DNA of 64,000 nt from Palsa-504 sp963806335 (GTDB lineage: Bacteria; Actinomycetota; Actinomycetes; Streptosporangiales; Streptosporangiaceae), in assembly GCA_963806335.1 (NCBI GenBank), contig CAWDXO010000021.1, positions 62,001 through 126,000 of the forward strand. The letters run 5' to 3'. Positions 17,601-25,719 of this stretch are shown piece by piece; the stretch's first letter is position 1; every line of letters begins with the position of its first letter. Under the pieces are notes generated by a model. That model had not been told where the DNA came from and did no database searches. It was given only the letters and a program-made list of their open reading frames with translations. A program made the translations under genes and the position numbers.

Positions 17601-17638
17601 TCGTCAGCGTCGGGGGGGCTGGTCGGGTCCCTGGTCAC
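14624..17638 (-). CDS. Large membrane-anchored protein with Asp-box (BNR-like) propeller repeats
   Basis: A 1004-residue unknown. Residues 1-210 are a Pro/Arg/Gly-rich disordered cytoplasmic region; one membrane helix follows (AVPILAMIVFGVAVVVIAG, about 230-250). The remaining 750 residues are an extracellular beta-rich domain with many repeats of the form S-x-D-G-x-x-W (TSPDGRTWTL, SADGISWRRL, SSADGGSSWT..., TSANGTTWKA), the Asp-box motif of sialidase-like beta-propellers. No sialidase active-site residues are recognisable, so binding or sensing is more likely than catalysis. The GTG start has AAGG 5 nt upstream. It is convergent with the amidase gene. Confidence 0.8.
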   Translation of the reverse strand: MTRDPTSPPDADDARGPLGPRRRRSPRPGTGPASPRVPAPGPRATGPQPAASRFPLGLAPPEGEAGSVPGYEFEGRRPRAARAATSARTGQGEEYRRAGQGPAGKERPEPGPARGEPRRFRYTPTVSQPMPGPPPAWPAASPPQERAGFEFDDAAPQARPLGTDPPRPGPRRDAGVRPGPANQQATARSDSRAAGAEWANLLRSLLPQPTRPTWSREFLAGLEFRGWAMRVAVPILAMIVFGVAVVVIAGANSGNAGPAPPATALGFPPATLAGSDFTAAPGGRGISQNLGRVASDGADIVAVGSQTGARIPRAQFFFSPNDGRSWVMGSVRTPSGGVPPPGHAARYVAGGQGKWVAVGPGSIWTSPDGRTWTLTVSAGMPLRPGDQISELARTAAGFIAVGANVPGGDQANASPVIFLSADGISWRRLDAGQLGLPGGTGRVLDLRYVAAAGKAILIAGEVATTELVGKPRHTVSIQAGGAWLSSDGGSAWAAAAPSAGAGAPPQITGAAAAGDGFVLVSPATVGARQALDVYRSANGTAWTHSATLSTPAGLVTGLVSGGPDGAVITGQTGQALTAFVSPNGVSWQPTGVFGRAASETLSGVAMTPRGAVVTGTTAAAATRQPVLTMLAAGTTADQVDVAKIPGAFDPQLAVDAVAANGGMQVVAGSANGYPAAWTSADGGSSWTRALGVTPTVFGRPGVQQLTSVTHGAAGWLAVGGVVAGAAPHPVVVSSADGGHWQAADTEGAFGGRGLSTDQAAAGAGGYVIVGYQDIPRSPGGQAGPERRVAAAWWSAGVTGWQRAGDAAPGALDGAGVSKQMLAVTAVAAGFVAVGSAGDQAAAWTSPDGRTWRQASLPVPMGSTRTVLQHVASRGRIVVAVGTALTTTGQQVPFAASSADGGATWTESALPMPAGHASVTALAAAGGAFTAAGMFGATPGHQDVVVWTSANGTTWKAVTPAGQGLTGPGIQAITGLTATGNTLTGVGFSASPTSEAPVFWQSPIR

Positions 17639-17908
17639 CTGTGCCTTGCCGTGGAGAGAGGGGGGCGGGAGGGGCGGAGAAGGACGGGATAGCCCCAGTT
17701 GGCCCTAATGCCATTCCCGCTGATCGTACCGGCCGGACCCCGGACGTGACGGGGACTTCGCCGCACGCCGTTGCCGTTAGTGGGCGGCCGTCGGCGAGGA
17801 GTGATTCAGGCCACATGCCCGCCGAAGCCTTCAGGTCCTGTCCCGGATGGCGCCAGGTAGCCTTGATCAGAAGGCCAAAAACGTCAATACACATTTCGGA
17901 AGAGGGCG

Positions 17909-20900
17909 ATGTCCGCCGTGTCTTCTGGGTCACCGCAGGGTAGCGCGGAAGTCCGCCAGCCCGTAGCGTCACGAGAGCCCGGGCCAGATCATCAGCCAGC
18001 CAGCGCGCCGCAGCAGGGAGCCGGACACGATCCGGGCGCGGACTTCGGCGCCAACGAGTGGCTGGTGGAGGAGCTCTATCAGCGCTATCTGGCTGACCCG
18101 GGTTCGGTGGACCGCGCCTGGTGGAGCTTCTTCGCTGACTACTCACCTGCGCTGTCCAACGGAACCGGGCCCCAGCCCGTCCTCAACGTGACCGCGACCG
18201 ACCGGGCGGCAGTCCGCGAGATCCGGCCAGCGCCAGGACCCCGGGGGGTCGCGCAGGCCCCGGCCCCGCGAGCCCCGGCCCCGGCCCCGCAAGCCCCGGC
18301 CCCGCAAGCCCCGGCCCCGCAAGCCCCGGCCGCGGCCCCGGCTACCCCGCCTGCGGCGCCCGCCTCGCAGACGCCGGCCCCGCCGCCTTCCGCGCCCCCG
18401 GCCGCACCGGCGGCCCCGGCTCCGGCGCCCCCCGCCGCGCCGCCCGCTCCCCCGGTCGCACCGGGAGCGGAGGTCAGCAGGCTGCGCGGCGCCGCCGCCC
18501 GCACCGCCACCAACATGACGGCCAGCCTCGGCGTGCCCACCGCCACCAGCGTCCGCGCGGTACCCGCCAAGCTGCTCGTCGATAACAGGATCGTCATCAA
18601 CAACCACCTGCGGCGCGGCCGGGGCGGCAAGGTGTCGTTCACGCACCTGATCGCCTACGCGGTCGTCGCCGCGCTGAAGACCATGCCGGAGATGAACGAG
18701 TCCTACGCCGAGGAGAACGGCAAGCCCGCGATCGCCGCGCCTGATCACGTCAACCTGGGCCTGGCCATCGACGTGCGCGGCGCCGACGGCGCCCGGCAGC
18801 TGCTCGTGCCGAACATCAAGGCCGCCGAGCAGATGGACTTCCGCCTGTTCTGGACGAGCTACGAAGACATCGTGCGGAAGGCGCGCTCGGGCAAGCTCAC
18901 GGTCGCCGACTTCCAGGGGACCACGGTGAGCATCACCAACCCCGGCACCATCGGCACCGTGCACTCGGTGCCGAGGCTGATGCCGGGCCAGGGCTGCATC
19001 ATCGGGGTCGGGGCGATGGAGTACCCGGCCGCCTACGCCGGGGCCTCCGAGGAAACCCTGGCCAAGCTGGCGATCAGCAAGTCGGTCACGCTCACCTCGA
19101 CCTACGACCACCGGATCATCCAGGGCGCGCAGTCCGGGGAGTTCCTGCAGAAGATCCACCAGCTGCTGCTCGGCGAGGACGGGTTCTATGACGACATCTT
19201 CGCCGCGCTGCGCATCCCGTACGAGCCGGTCCGCTGGGTCAGGGACTTCCCCTTCGGGCACGAGGACGACGTGGCCAGGTCCGCCCGGGTGCAGGAGCTG
19301 ATCCACGCCTACCGGGTGCGCGGGCACCTGATGGCCGACACCAACCCGCTCGAAGTCACCCAGCGCAAGCACCCTGACCTGGACATCAACCTGCACGGCC
19401 TGACCCTCTGGGACCTGGAGCGCGAGTTTCCCACCGGCGGCTTCGGCGGCCGCCCGCTGATGAAGCTGCGGGACATCCTGGGCGTGCTGCGTGACTCGTA
19501 CTGCCGCACGGTCGGCACCGAGTACATGCACATCCAGGATCCGGAAGAACGGCACTGGCTGCAGGAGCGGATCGAGGTCCCGCACGCCCGGGCCGAACAC
19601 GACGAGCAGATCCGCATCCTGTCCCGGCTCAACGTGGCCGAGGCATTCGAGATGTTCCTGCAGACGAAGTTCGTCGGCCAGCGCCGGTTCTCGCTGGAGG
19701 GCGCCGAATCCCTCATCCCGCTCGTCGACGCCGTACTCGCCGAGGCGGCGCAGGCCGACCTGGAAGAGGCGGTCATCGGCATGGCCCACCGCGGCCGGCT
19801 GAACGTCCTGGCGAACATCGTCGGCAAGTCCTACGCGCAGATCTTCAAGGAGTTCGAGGGCAACCTGGACCCGCGCAGCGCGCAGGGCTCCGGCGACGTC
19901 AAGTATCACCTCGGTGCGGAGGGAACCTTCCGGGTGCCCGACGGACGGGCGATCAAGACCTCGCTGGTGGCCAACCCGAGCCACCTGGAAGCGGTGGACC
20001 CGGTCCTTGAGGGCGTGGTGCGGGCCAAGCAGGACGTGATCGACAAGGGCGAGCCCGGCTTCACCGTGCTGCCGGTGCTCATCCACGGCGATGCCGCGTT
20101 CGCCGGCCAGGGCGTGGTGGCGGAGACGCTGAACTTGTCCCTGCTGCGCGGCTACCGTACCGGCGGCACCGTGCACATCATCGTGAACAACCAGGTGGGC
20201 TTCACCACCGCTCCTGAGTACTCGCGGTCGAGCGTGTACGCCACCGACGTCGCCCGGATGATCCAGGCGCCGATCTTCCACGTCAACGGCGACGACCCCG
20301 AGGCGGTCGTCCGGATCGCGCGGCTGGCGTTCGCCTACCGGCAGGCGTTCAAGAAGGACGTCGTCATCGACATGATGTGCTACCGCAAGCGGGGGCACAA
20401 CGAGACCGACAACCCGTCGTTCACCCAGCCGCTCATGTACGACCTGGTCGAGGCCAAGCGTTCCACCAGGAAGGTGTACACCGAGTCGCTGATCGCCCGC
20501 GGCGACATCACCATGGAGGAGGCCGAGGCGGCGCTGCGTGACTACCAGCAGCAGCTCGAGCGGGTCTTCACCGAGACCAGGGACGCGGCGAACCGCCCCG
20601 CCGAGCCGGGCACCGTACTCAAGCCCGAGCCGGAAGACCGCCCGGTCAACCACGAGGCCGTGCCGACCGCGGTGTCCGCCGAGGTCGTCAAGCGGATCAT
20701 CGACACCCAGGTCAACCTGCCCGCGGATTTCACCCCGCACCCCCGGCTGAAGCCGCTGCTCGACCGGCGCGCCACCATGGCCGCGGAGGACGCCATCGAC
20801 TGGGCGACCGGCGAGCTGCTGGCGTTCGGCGCGCTGGTCATCGACGGGCACCCGGTCCGGCTGGTCGGCCAGGACAGCAGGCGCGGCACGTTCGGGCAGC

Positions 20901-21817
20901 GGCACGCGGTGCTGGTGGACCGGCACACCGGCGCCGAGTACACGCCGCTCAAGCAGCTCGATTCCGGCGCCGCGAAGCTCTTCGTGCACGACTCCCTGCT
21001 GTCTGAGTTCGCCGCGGTGGGCTTCGAATACGGCTACTCCGTGGCCCGTCCGGAAGCCCTGGTGTGCTGGGAGGCCCAGTTCGGCGACTTCGTCAACGGC
21101 GCGCAGACGATCGTGGACGAGTTCATCAGCTCCGGTGAGCAGAAGTGGGGTCAGTGCTCAGGCGTCGTGCTGCTGCTGCCACACGGCTACGACGGGCAGG
21201 GACCCGACCACTCCTCCGCCCGGGTGGAGCGCTTCCTTTCCCTATGCGCCCAGGGCAACATGACCGTGGCGATGCCCACCACGCCGGGCAACTACTTCCA
21301 CCTGCTGCGCTGGCAGGGGCTTTCCGGCCGGCACAAGCCGCTCATCGTCTTTACCCCGAAGTCGATGCTCCGGCTGAAGGCGGCCACCTCGGCCGTCAGC
21401 GAGTTCACCACTGGGTCGTTCCGCCCGCTGATCGGCGCCCCGGCTGGCGCGGACGCCGATATCCGCCGGGTGGTGCTGTGCGCGGGCAAGGTGTACTACG
21501 ACCTCGCCGCGCGGCAGCGGGACATAAACGCCACCGACACCGCGATCGTCCGGGTCGAGCGGCTCTACCCGCTGCCGGTCTCGGAGCTCTGTGCCGAACT
21601 CGCCCGTTACCCCCACCTCGAATCGGTGACCTGGGTGCAGGAGGAACCGGCCAACATGGGAGCCTGGCCCACCATGGCGCTGAAGCTCCCCCGCGTCCTG
21701 AGCCGCGAGGTCGGCGTTATCTCGCTGCCCGCGAGTTCGGCGCCGGCCGCGGGCTCGGCGGCCAAGCACGCCGCCACCCACCGGGAGATCATCGAGACGG
21801 CCATCCCTTCGGCCTGA
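17909..21817 (+). CDS. kgd: Multifunctional 2-oxoglutarate decarboxylase/dehydrogenase (E2-E1 fusion)
   Basis: This 1302-residue protein is the hallmark actinobacterial fused 2-oxoglutarate dehydrogenase subunit. Residues about 45-80 hold the E1 N-terminal segment (NEWLVEELYQRYLADPGSVDRAW). A Pro/Ala-rich linker of about 100 residues contains three identical 15-bp repeats (18286-18330). An E2-type acyltransferase domain follows, with TYDHRIIQGAQSGEFL. The ThDP-dependent E1 spans from about residue 440 to the end (GMAHRGRLNVLANIVGK, HINVNNQ-like IIVNNQVGFTT, NETDNPSFTQP). It decarboxylates 2-oxoglutarate in the TCA cycle, working with shared E2/E3 components. It lacks the lipoyl domain, as usual for Kgd. 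A GAGGG site precedes the ATG. Confidence 0.97.
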   Translation: MSAVSSGSPQGSAEVRQPVASREPGPDHQPASAPQQGAGHDPGADFGANEWLVEELYQRYLADPGSVDRAWWSFFADYSPALSNGTGPQPVLNVTATDRAAVREIRPAPGPRGVAQAPAPRAPAPAPQAPAPQAPAPQAPAAAPATPPAAPASQTPAPPPSAPPAAPAAPAPAPPAAPPAPPVAPGAEVSRLRGAAARTATNMTASLGVPTATSVRAVPAKLLVDNRIVINNHLRRGRGGKVSFTHLIAYAVVAALKTMPEMNESYAEENGKPAIAAPDHVNLGLAIDVRGADGARQLLVPNIKAAEQMDFRLFWTSYEDIVRKARSGKLTVADFQGTTVSITNPGTIGTVHSVPRLMPGQGCIIGVGAMEYPAAYAGASEETLAKLAISKSVTLTSTYDHRIIQGAQSGEFLQKIHQLLLGEDGFYDDIFAALRIPYEPVRWVRDFPFGHEDDVARSARVQELIHAYRVRGHLMADTNPLEVTQRKHPDLDINLHGLTLWDLEREFPTGGFGGRPLMKLRDILGVLRDSYCRTVGTEYMHIQDPEERHWLQERIEVPHARAEHDEQIRILSRLNVAEAFEMFLQTKFVGQRRFSLEGAESLIPLVDAVLAEAAQADLEEAVIGMAHRGRLNVLANIVGKSYAQIFKEFEGNLDPRSAQGSGDVKYHLGAEGTFRVPDGRAIKTSLVANPSHLEAVDPVLEGVVRAKQDVIDKGEPGFTVLPVLIHGDAAFAGQGVVAETLNLSLLRGYRTGGTVHIIVNNQVGFTTAPEYSRSSVYATDVARMIQAPIFHVNGDDPEAVVRIARLAFAYRQAFKKDVVIDMMCYRKRGHNETDNPSFTQPLMYDLVEAKRSTRKVYTESLIARGDITMEEAEAALRDYQQQLERVFTETRDAANRPAEPGTVLKPEPEDRPVNHEAVPTAVSAEVVKRIIDTQVNLPADFTPHPRLKPLLDRRATMAAEDAIDWATGELLAFGALVIDGHPVRLVGQDSRRGTFGQRHAVLVDRHTGAEYTPLKQLDSGAAKLFVHDSLLSEFAAVGFEYGYSVARPEALVCWEAQFGDFVNGAQTIVDEFISSGEQKWGQCSGVVLLLPHGYDGQGPDHSSARVERFLSLCAQGNMTVAMPTTPGNYFHLLRWQGLSGRHKPLIVFTPKSMLRLKAATSAVSEFTTGSFRPLIGAPAGADADIRRVVLCAGKVYYDLAARQRDINATDTAIVRVERLYPLPVSELCAELARYPHLESVTWVQEEPANMGAWPTMALKLPRVLSREVGVISLPASSAPAAGSAAKHAATHREIIETAIPSA

Positions 21818-21849
21818 CCCTTCGGCCGGCCTGACCCTAGGACAGACGG

Positions 21850-22032
21850 ATGTACTTCACCGACCGCGGCATCGAGGAACTCGAGGAACGGCGCGGCGAG
21901 GACCAGGTCACCATGGCCTGGCTCGCCGAACGCCTGCGCGACTTCACCGATCTCAACCCCGACTTCGAAGTCGCCATCGACCGGCTGGCCGTGTGGCTGG
22001 CTCGGCTCGATGACGAAGACGACGACTTGTAA
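21850..22032 (+). CDS. Small acidic DUF6104-family protein
   Basis: A 60-residue protein beginning MYFTDRGIEELEERRGE and ending with the acidic tail LDDEDDDL. This short family is conserved next to kgd in Streptomyces and relatives, with the same pattern of a Glu-rich helix, a WLAERLRDFTDLNPDFE core and an acidic C-terminus. It lies 32 nt after kgd and is likely cotranscribed. Function is unknown; a structural or regulatory role for Kgd is only a guess from the neighbourhood. Confidence 0.82.
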   Translation: MYFTDRGIEELEERRGEDQVTMAWLAERLRDFTDLNPDFEVAIDRLAVWLARLDDEDDDL

Positions 22033-22355
22033 GTATTTTTCGGAACGGACGGTGGTGCGCGCGGCCGGAGGGATGGGGCGGCGCACGGCCGGAGGGATGT
22101 ATGCCGTCCGGCGGACCGAACGCCGGGCGGCACACATCCCCGGGCCGCGCTTTCGCACCGGGGGTTCCCGCTATACCCCGGGCGCCGCGGCGCGGTCTCG
22201 CTCGCGGGGCACCTGGGGTGCTCGCCGTAAGTGGGGTGCTCGCCGTAGGTGGATCCGCCGTAGCCGTTCCCCGCTTGACGCGATATGTCTTGACTTTGCG
22301 GGGATGAGATATATCGTTATGGGTGATGGGTGGACCGAAGGGAAGGACGAGCGGA
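22033..22355 (+). other. Spacer between DUF6104 and the DUF4097-PadR operon
   Basis: There is no convincing gene. The first half is GC-rich with short repeated GCCGGAGGGATG and GGGTGCTCGCCGTA motifs. The 3' end (from about 22275) turns AT-richer and holds the operon promoter and an inverted repeat. Confidence 0.6.
22281..22317 (+). promoter_or_regulatory. Promoter and inverted repeat of the DUF4097-padR operon
   Basis: A TTGACT -35 box (22290-22295) and a TATCGT -10 box (22312-22317) with 16-nt spacing lie 39 nt before the ATG. The promoter is flanked by the arms CGATAT (22281-22286) and ATATCG (22311-22316), a likely operator for the PadR regulator encoded in the same operon (inference). 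Confidence 0.5.
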
Positions 22356-23240
22356 ATGGCGCAGTGGACCATCGAGGCTCCGACGAGCCTGGACTTTGAC
22401 GACGTGACCGGCCTCCGGGTCAGGCTCATCGCCGGGTCGGTGGCAGTGCTCGCCACCGACGGTAAGCCCTCGCTCGACGTGGCCGACATCACGGGCGATC
22501 CGCTCAGCGTAACTTATGAGGACGGGCTGCTGACCATCAGTCACGAGAACCTCACCTGGGAAGGGCTGCTGAAGTGGCTGCGGCCGCAGCGGCATTCAGC
22601 GGCGGTCACTGTGACCGTACCCCGGAAGTGCCAGACGCAGGTAGGCGTGGTCAGCGCGTCCGCGGTGATGTCGGGCATCAGGGCCAGAGCCTCGGTCAAG
22701 AGCGTTTCCGGCGGGATAACGCTGGATGGGCTCACCGGCGACGTGGACGCCAACACCGTGTCGGGGGCGCTCGAGGCGCAGGGAATGAACGGCAAGCTCA
22801 ACTTCACCACCGTGTCCGGTGACCTCACGCTGGCCGACGGCTGGCTGGAGCGCCTGGACGCGAACGGGGTGAGCGGCGACGTCACCGCCGACATCGACCT
22901 CGATCCGCTGGGTGGCATGCACGTCTACACCGTGTCGGGAGAGGTCACGCTCCGGCTCCCGGCCGAGGCCGACGCCCAGGTGAACCTGCACTCGCTTTCG
23001 GGCGACGTGCGCAGCGAATTCGCGGAGCTAAGGCGCTCCAGCGCACCTGCGTCCCATAGCGTTAGCGGTAGCCTCGGCGCCGGCTCAGGGCAGGTGTCTG
23101 TCACCACCATGTCTGGCCGGGTCATGCTGCTACGACGGGCCGGGCGCGGCACGGCGTCGCGAGGTGCCCAGCCCGATAACACTGGCTCAGGTAACGCTAG
23201 GCCAGAGAATGAGAATGAGATGGAAGGCGAAACCAGTTGA
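22356..23240 (+). CDS. DUF4097-family beta-helix protein
   Basis: A 294-residue protein with repeated short strands of the form SVSGGITLDGLTGDV, NTVSGALEAQ, TTVSGDLTLADG, YTVSGEVTLRLP and HSLSGDVRSEF. This is the pattern of the DUF4097/adhesin-like right-handed beta-solenoid family. No signal peptide or membrane helix is visible, so it should be cytoplasmic. AAGGA lies 8 nt before the ATG at 22356. The stop overlaps the TTG start of padR, so the two are translationally coupled. DUF4097 proteins are often encoded with PadR regulators; their biochemical role is not established. Confidence 0.85.
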   Translation: MAQWTIEAPTSLDFDDVTGLRVRLIAGSVAVLATDGKPSLDVADITGDPLSVTYEDGLLTISHENLTWEGLLKWLRPQRHSAAVTVTVPRKCQTQVGVVSASAVMSGIRARASVKSVSGGITLDGLTGDVDANTVSGALEAQGMNGKLNFTTVSGDLTLADGWLERLDANGVSGDVTADIDLDPLGGMHVYTVSGEVTLRLPAEADAQVNLHSLSGDVRSEFAELRRSSAPASHSVSGSLGAGSGQVSVTTMSGRVMLLRRAGRGTASRGAQPDNTGSGNARPENENEMEGETS

Positions 23241-24376
23241 GCCCGGTATTCCGCCACGGCAGCCTCCGGCTGTACCTGCTCAGGCTGCTCGACGAGGAGC
23301 CCAGGCACGGCTATGAGGTCATCCGGCTGCTGCGCGACCGGTTCATGGGGGTGTACTCACCCTCACCAGGTACGATCTACCCGCGGCTGGCCCGGCTCGA
23401 GGAAGAGGGCCTGGTCACTCACGACGAGGTAGAAGGCCGCAAGGTCTACCGGATCACCGAGCTTGGCCGCGAGGAACTGCGCAGCCGCAGCGATGAGCTG
23501 GACGAGCTTGAAGAAGAACTGTCCGCGTCGGTGAGCAACATCGTCCGCGAGGTCAGGGAAGACGTCAGGGAGACGGTGCGCAGCCTGCGCGAGGAACTGA
23601 CCTGGGCCGCCCGTGAGTCCCGCCGGGCGAGCAAGGACGCGGGCACTGACGCCCGCGATCAGGCCAGGCAGGCCAAGGAAGAGGCACGCAGCGAGGCCAG
23701 GCGGATTCGCGACGAGGTGCGCGAGCAGGCCAGGCAGGCGAAGGAAGAGGCACGCGGGCAGGGCCGGCAGGCGCGCGAGGACGTGTGGGAGCAGGCCGGG
23801 CGATCCGGCGGCGCGGGTCCCGGCTCCAACGCCACCCGCCGGGTACACGAGCAGGCGCAACGACTCCGCGAGGAAGCCCAGCGGGCCCGCGAAGAGGCGA
23901 TGGGGGCGGCGGCCGGCCCGGGCGGCCGGATGCACGAGGAAGCGGCGGGCGCACGGTTCGGTCCGGGCGAGCAGGACTGGGACACGCCTCCGGGCGGCCC
24001 GGGCTGGGCGGCATGGACGGACCGGCCCGGCCGTCGCGGCTGGGAAGACTGGTCGCGGATGCGAGGCCGGCCCGGCCGGAGCGGGCCCCTCGATTTCGGC
24101 ACGTTCCGCGACCTGGAGCGGCTGGCGGTCCAGTTCACCTCCGACCTGAGGAAACTGGCCTTGCAGTCGTCTAGCTCCGGCGAGAACGTCATCTCCGACC
24201 TGCGGTCAATCCTGGAAGAGGCGCTGGAGCGGATCAAGAGCGAGATCTTCGGGCCCGGGCACGCCCCCGGCCCTGATGACGAGCCGGCCCACGATGCCCC
24301 GGCTCCCGGCGCGGCGGCGGCCGGCGTCCCGGACCAGCCGGCCGACTCCGCTGAGGACTCCCCCAAGCAGGACTAA
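23237..24376 (+). CDS. PadR-family regulator with long amphipathic C-terminal tail
   Basis: Residues 1-80 are a typical PadR winged helix (FRHGSLRLYLLRLLDEEPRHGYEVI ... SPSPGTIYPRLARLEEEGLV). Normal PadR proteins are 110-200 residues; this one has 379. Residues about 85-240 are a charged helical region with 11-residue periodicity (ARQAKEEARSEARRIRDEVR), resembling apolipoprotein/late-embryogenesis-type amphipathic helices. Residues 240-300 are Gly/Pro/Trp-rich, and the C-terminus has another helix (DLRSILEEALERIKSEIFG). The TTG start overlaps the previous stop, with GGAAGG 10 nt upstream. It probably represses its own operon; the tail might bind membranes or the DUF4097 partner (inference). 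Confidence 0.88.
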   Translation: MSPVFRHGSLRLYLLRLLDEEPRHGYEVIRLLRDRFMGVYSPSPGTIYPRLARLEEEGLVTHDEVEGRKVYRITELGREELRSRSDELDELEEELSASVSNIVREVREDVRETVRSLREELTWAARESRRASKDAGTDARDQARQAKEEARSEARRIRDEVREQARQAKEEARGQGRQAREDVWEQAGRSGGAGPGSNATRRVHEQAQRLREEAQRAREEAMGAAAGPGGRMHEEAAGARFGPGEQDWDTPPGGPGWAAWTDRPGRRGWEDWSRMRGRPGRSGPLDFGTFRDLERLAVQFTSDLRKLALQSSSSGENVISDLRSILEEALERIKSEIFGPGHAPGPDDEPAHDAPAPGAAAAGVPDQPADSAEDSPKQD

Positions 24377-24382
24377 GGAGAA

Positions 24383-24571
24383 TCACCCGGGGCGGGCTAG
24401 ATCGTTGATCGGGAAATGCAGGACCTGCGCCACGGCCAGGCAGGCGAGCTCGGCGTCGGTGACTTCCGGCGGCCTTCCCGGCCCGCGGCGGCCGGGCCCG
24501 CGCAACGGGATGATCGGGTCGGTCAGTTCGACGTAGAGTGCGGTCAGGAGGGTGTCCAGGTCGGCGGTCAT
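24383..24571 (-). pseudogene. IS982-like transposase N-terminal remnant
   Basis: A 62-codon frame whose first 50 residues (LDTLLTALYVELTD..., GRPPEVTDAELACLAVAQVL) match the N-terminus of IS982-type transposases. Homology stops abruptly after AQVLHF and the frame ends nine codons later, so about four fifths of the transposase, including the DDE residues, is missing. No terminal inverted repeats are visible nearby. Confidence 0.6.
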
Positions 24572-24708
24572 GACGGGCTCCAGGGTCCGGACGTGTGGCT
24601 TTGTTCGCGTGCAGCGATCGCCCTTGTCCGTGGCGGGCGGCCGCGCCCGCGATCCGGCAAAGCCGGTGTTCGCCGGTTCTGACCGCGCCGGACTACTGCC
24701 GGCGCGGG

Positions 24709-25650
24709 TCAGCGTTCGTTGCCCGCCCTGAGCCAGGCGATGTAGCCGGCGGCCGCGCGCACGGTGTCGTACTGCGGCTCGAACCCGGTGTCCTGGCGGA
24801 GCCGGGTGATGTCAAGAGCGGCGCCTGGCCGGCCGGTGCCGGCCGGGAGGCCGGGTTCGGCTTCGGGCACGGCCTCGCGGATCGCTGCGATCACCTGGGC
24901 GTTCGTGGTCACCCGCCCGGACGCGATGTTGTAGGTGCGGTGCTGGAGATGCCCGGCGAGCTGGATCAGGGCTATCGCGCGGCCGGTGTCCTTGACGTAG
25001 CACAGGTCGAGCCCGTCCCCCATGTGCGGCGGGATGAGCAGACCGGACAGGTCCGGGGGCTTGCCGCTGGCGGCCGCGTGGATGAGCGCGGGCGCGGCGA
25101 AGAACGGGTCCTCGTGGCCGAGGGGGCCCCAGGTGCCGGAAATCCGGAGGCTGACGATCTCCGTGCCGGTCGCCTCCGCGAGCTGCTCCCCGAGAAGCTC
25201 GGCGATCTTCTTCGACCGCGGGATCGGGTGCGGGGCGGTCAGGAGCACCGGCAGGTCCTCCGTCAGCGGGCCGCTGTGCGCGATGCCGCCGTAGACCCCG
25301 AGCGTGCTGGCCAGGCTCACCCGGCGCACGCCCCATTCCGCGGCGACGCGGGCGATGTTGAGGAGCCCGTCGAGCAGGCCCTGGGTGGCCTCGATGCCCC
25401 CGGCCGTGCCCCGCGGCGCGGGGTAGCCCGCGAGGTGCACGATGCCGGTGATCTCGTGGCGCCCGCCGATCGCCCGCAGTGCGCCCAGGTCGGCGACGTC
25501 GGCCTGCTCCGCGACGACGGGCAGGTCCGCGAGTTGCGGGGGGACCTGGCCGCTGCGGCGCTGCATCACGACGCTCGGCTCGCCGAGGCCGTGCAGCGCG
25601 CGCACGGTGTGGGAGCCGATGAACCCGGACCCCCCGGTGACGAGAATCAT
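24709..25650 (-). CDS. NAD-dependent epimerase/dehydratase (extended SDR)
   Basis: About 313 residues. The N-terminal Rossmann signature ILVTGGSGFIGSH is intact, followed by DVADLGAL and VHLAGYPAP. The active-site Tyr position is weak: VYGG and the PRSKKIAELLGE segment replace the usual YxxxK, so catalysis may differ from standard sugar epimerases. The ATG at 25650 has AAGGA 5 nt upstream; the in-frame ATG at 25680 is less likely. It is divergent from the marR gene and probably controlled by it through the shared 70-nt spacer. A CCGGCAAAGCCGG hairpin lies about 50 nt after the stop. Confidence 0.85.
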   Translation of the reverse strand: MILVTGGSGFIGSHTVRALHGLGEPSVVMQRRSGQVPPQLADLPVVAEQADVADLGALRAIGGRHEITGIVHLAGYPAPRGTAGGIEATQGLLDGLLNIARVAAEWGVRRVSLASTLGVYGGIAHSGPLTEDLPVLLTAPHPIPRSKKIAELLGEQLAEATGTEIVSLRISGTWGPLGHEDPFFAAPALIHAAASGKPPDLSGLLIPPHMGDGLDLCYVKDTGRAIALIQLAGHLQHRTYNIASGRVTTNAQVIAAIREAVPEAEPGLPAGTGRPGAALDITRLRQDTGFEPQYDTVRAAAGYIAWLRAGNER

Positions 25651-25680
25651 CGCGTTCCTTTCGTCAGTGTAACGAATCAT

Positions 25681-25713
25681 CAGTAGAACTGACGATCAGT
25701 CTACTGCTATTAT
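25681..25713 (+). promoter_or_regulatory. MarR operator and leaderless marR promoter
   Basis: An inverted repeat with 7-bp arms CAGTAGA (25681-25687) and TCTACTG (25700-25706), separated by 12 bp, lies in the divergent spacer. It is followed directly by a TATTAT -10 box (25708-25713), 6 nt before the GTG of marR. Protein bound here would block the marR promoter and probably the divergent epimerase promoter. Confidence 0.6.
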
Positions 25714-25719
25714 CCGGGT

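Noticed and set aside
18143..20989. 948-codon open frame antisense to kgd
   Set aside because: It mirrors kgd codon structure in a high-GC gene, has His/Val/Arg-rich low-complexity composition and no domain; it is a shadow frame.
22033..22355. Riboswitch or small RNA in the spacer before the DUF4097 gene
   Set aside because: I could not find a conserved riboswitch core or a clear terminator; only short direct repeats and a promoter are supported.
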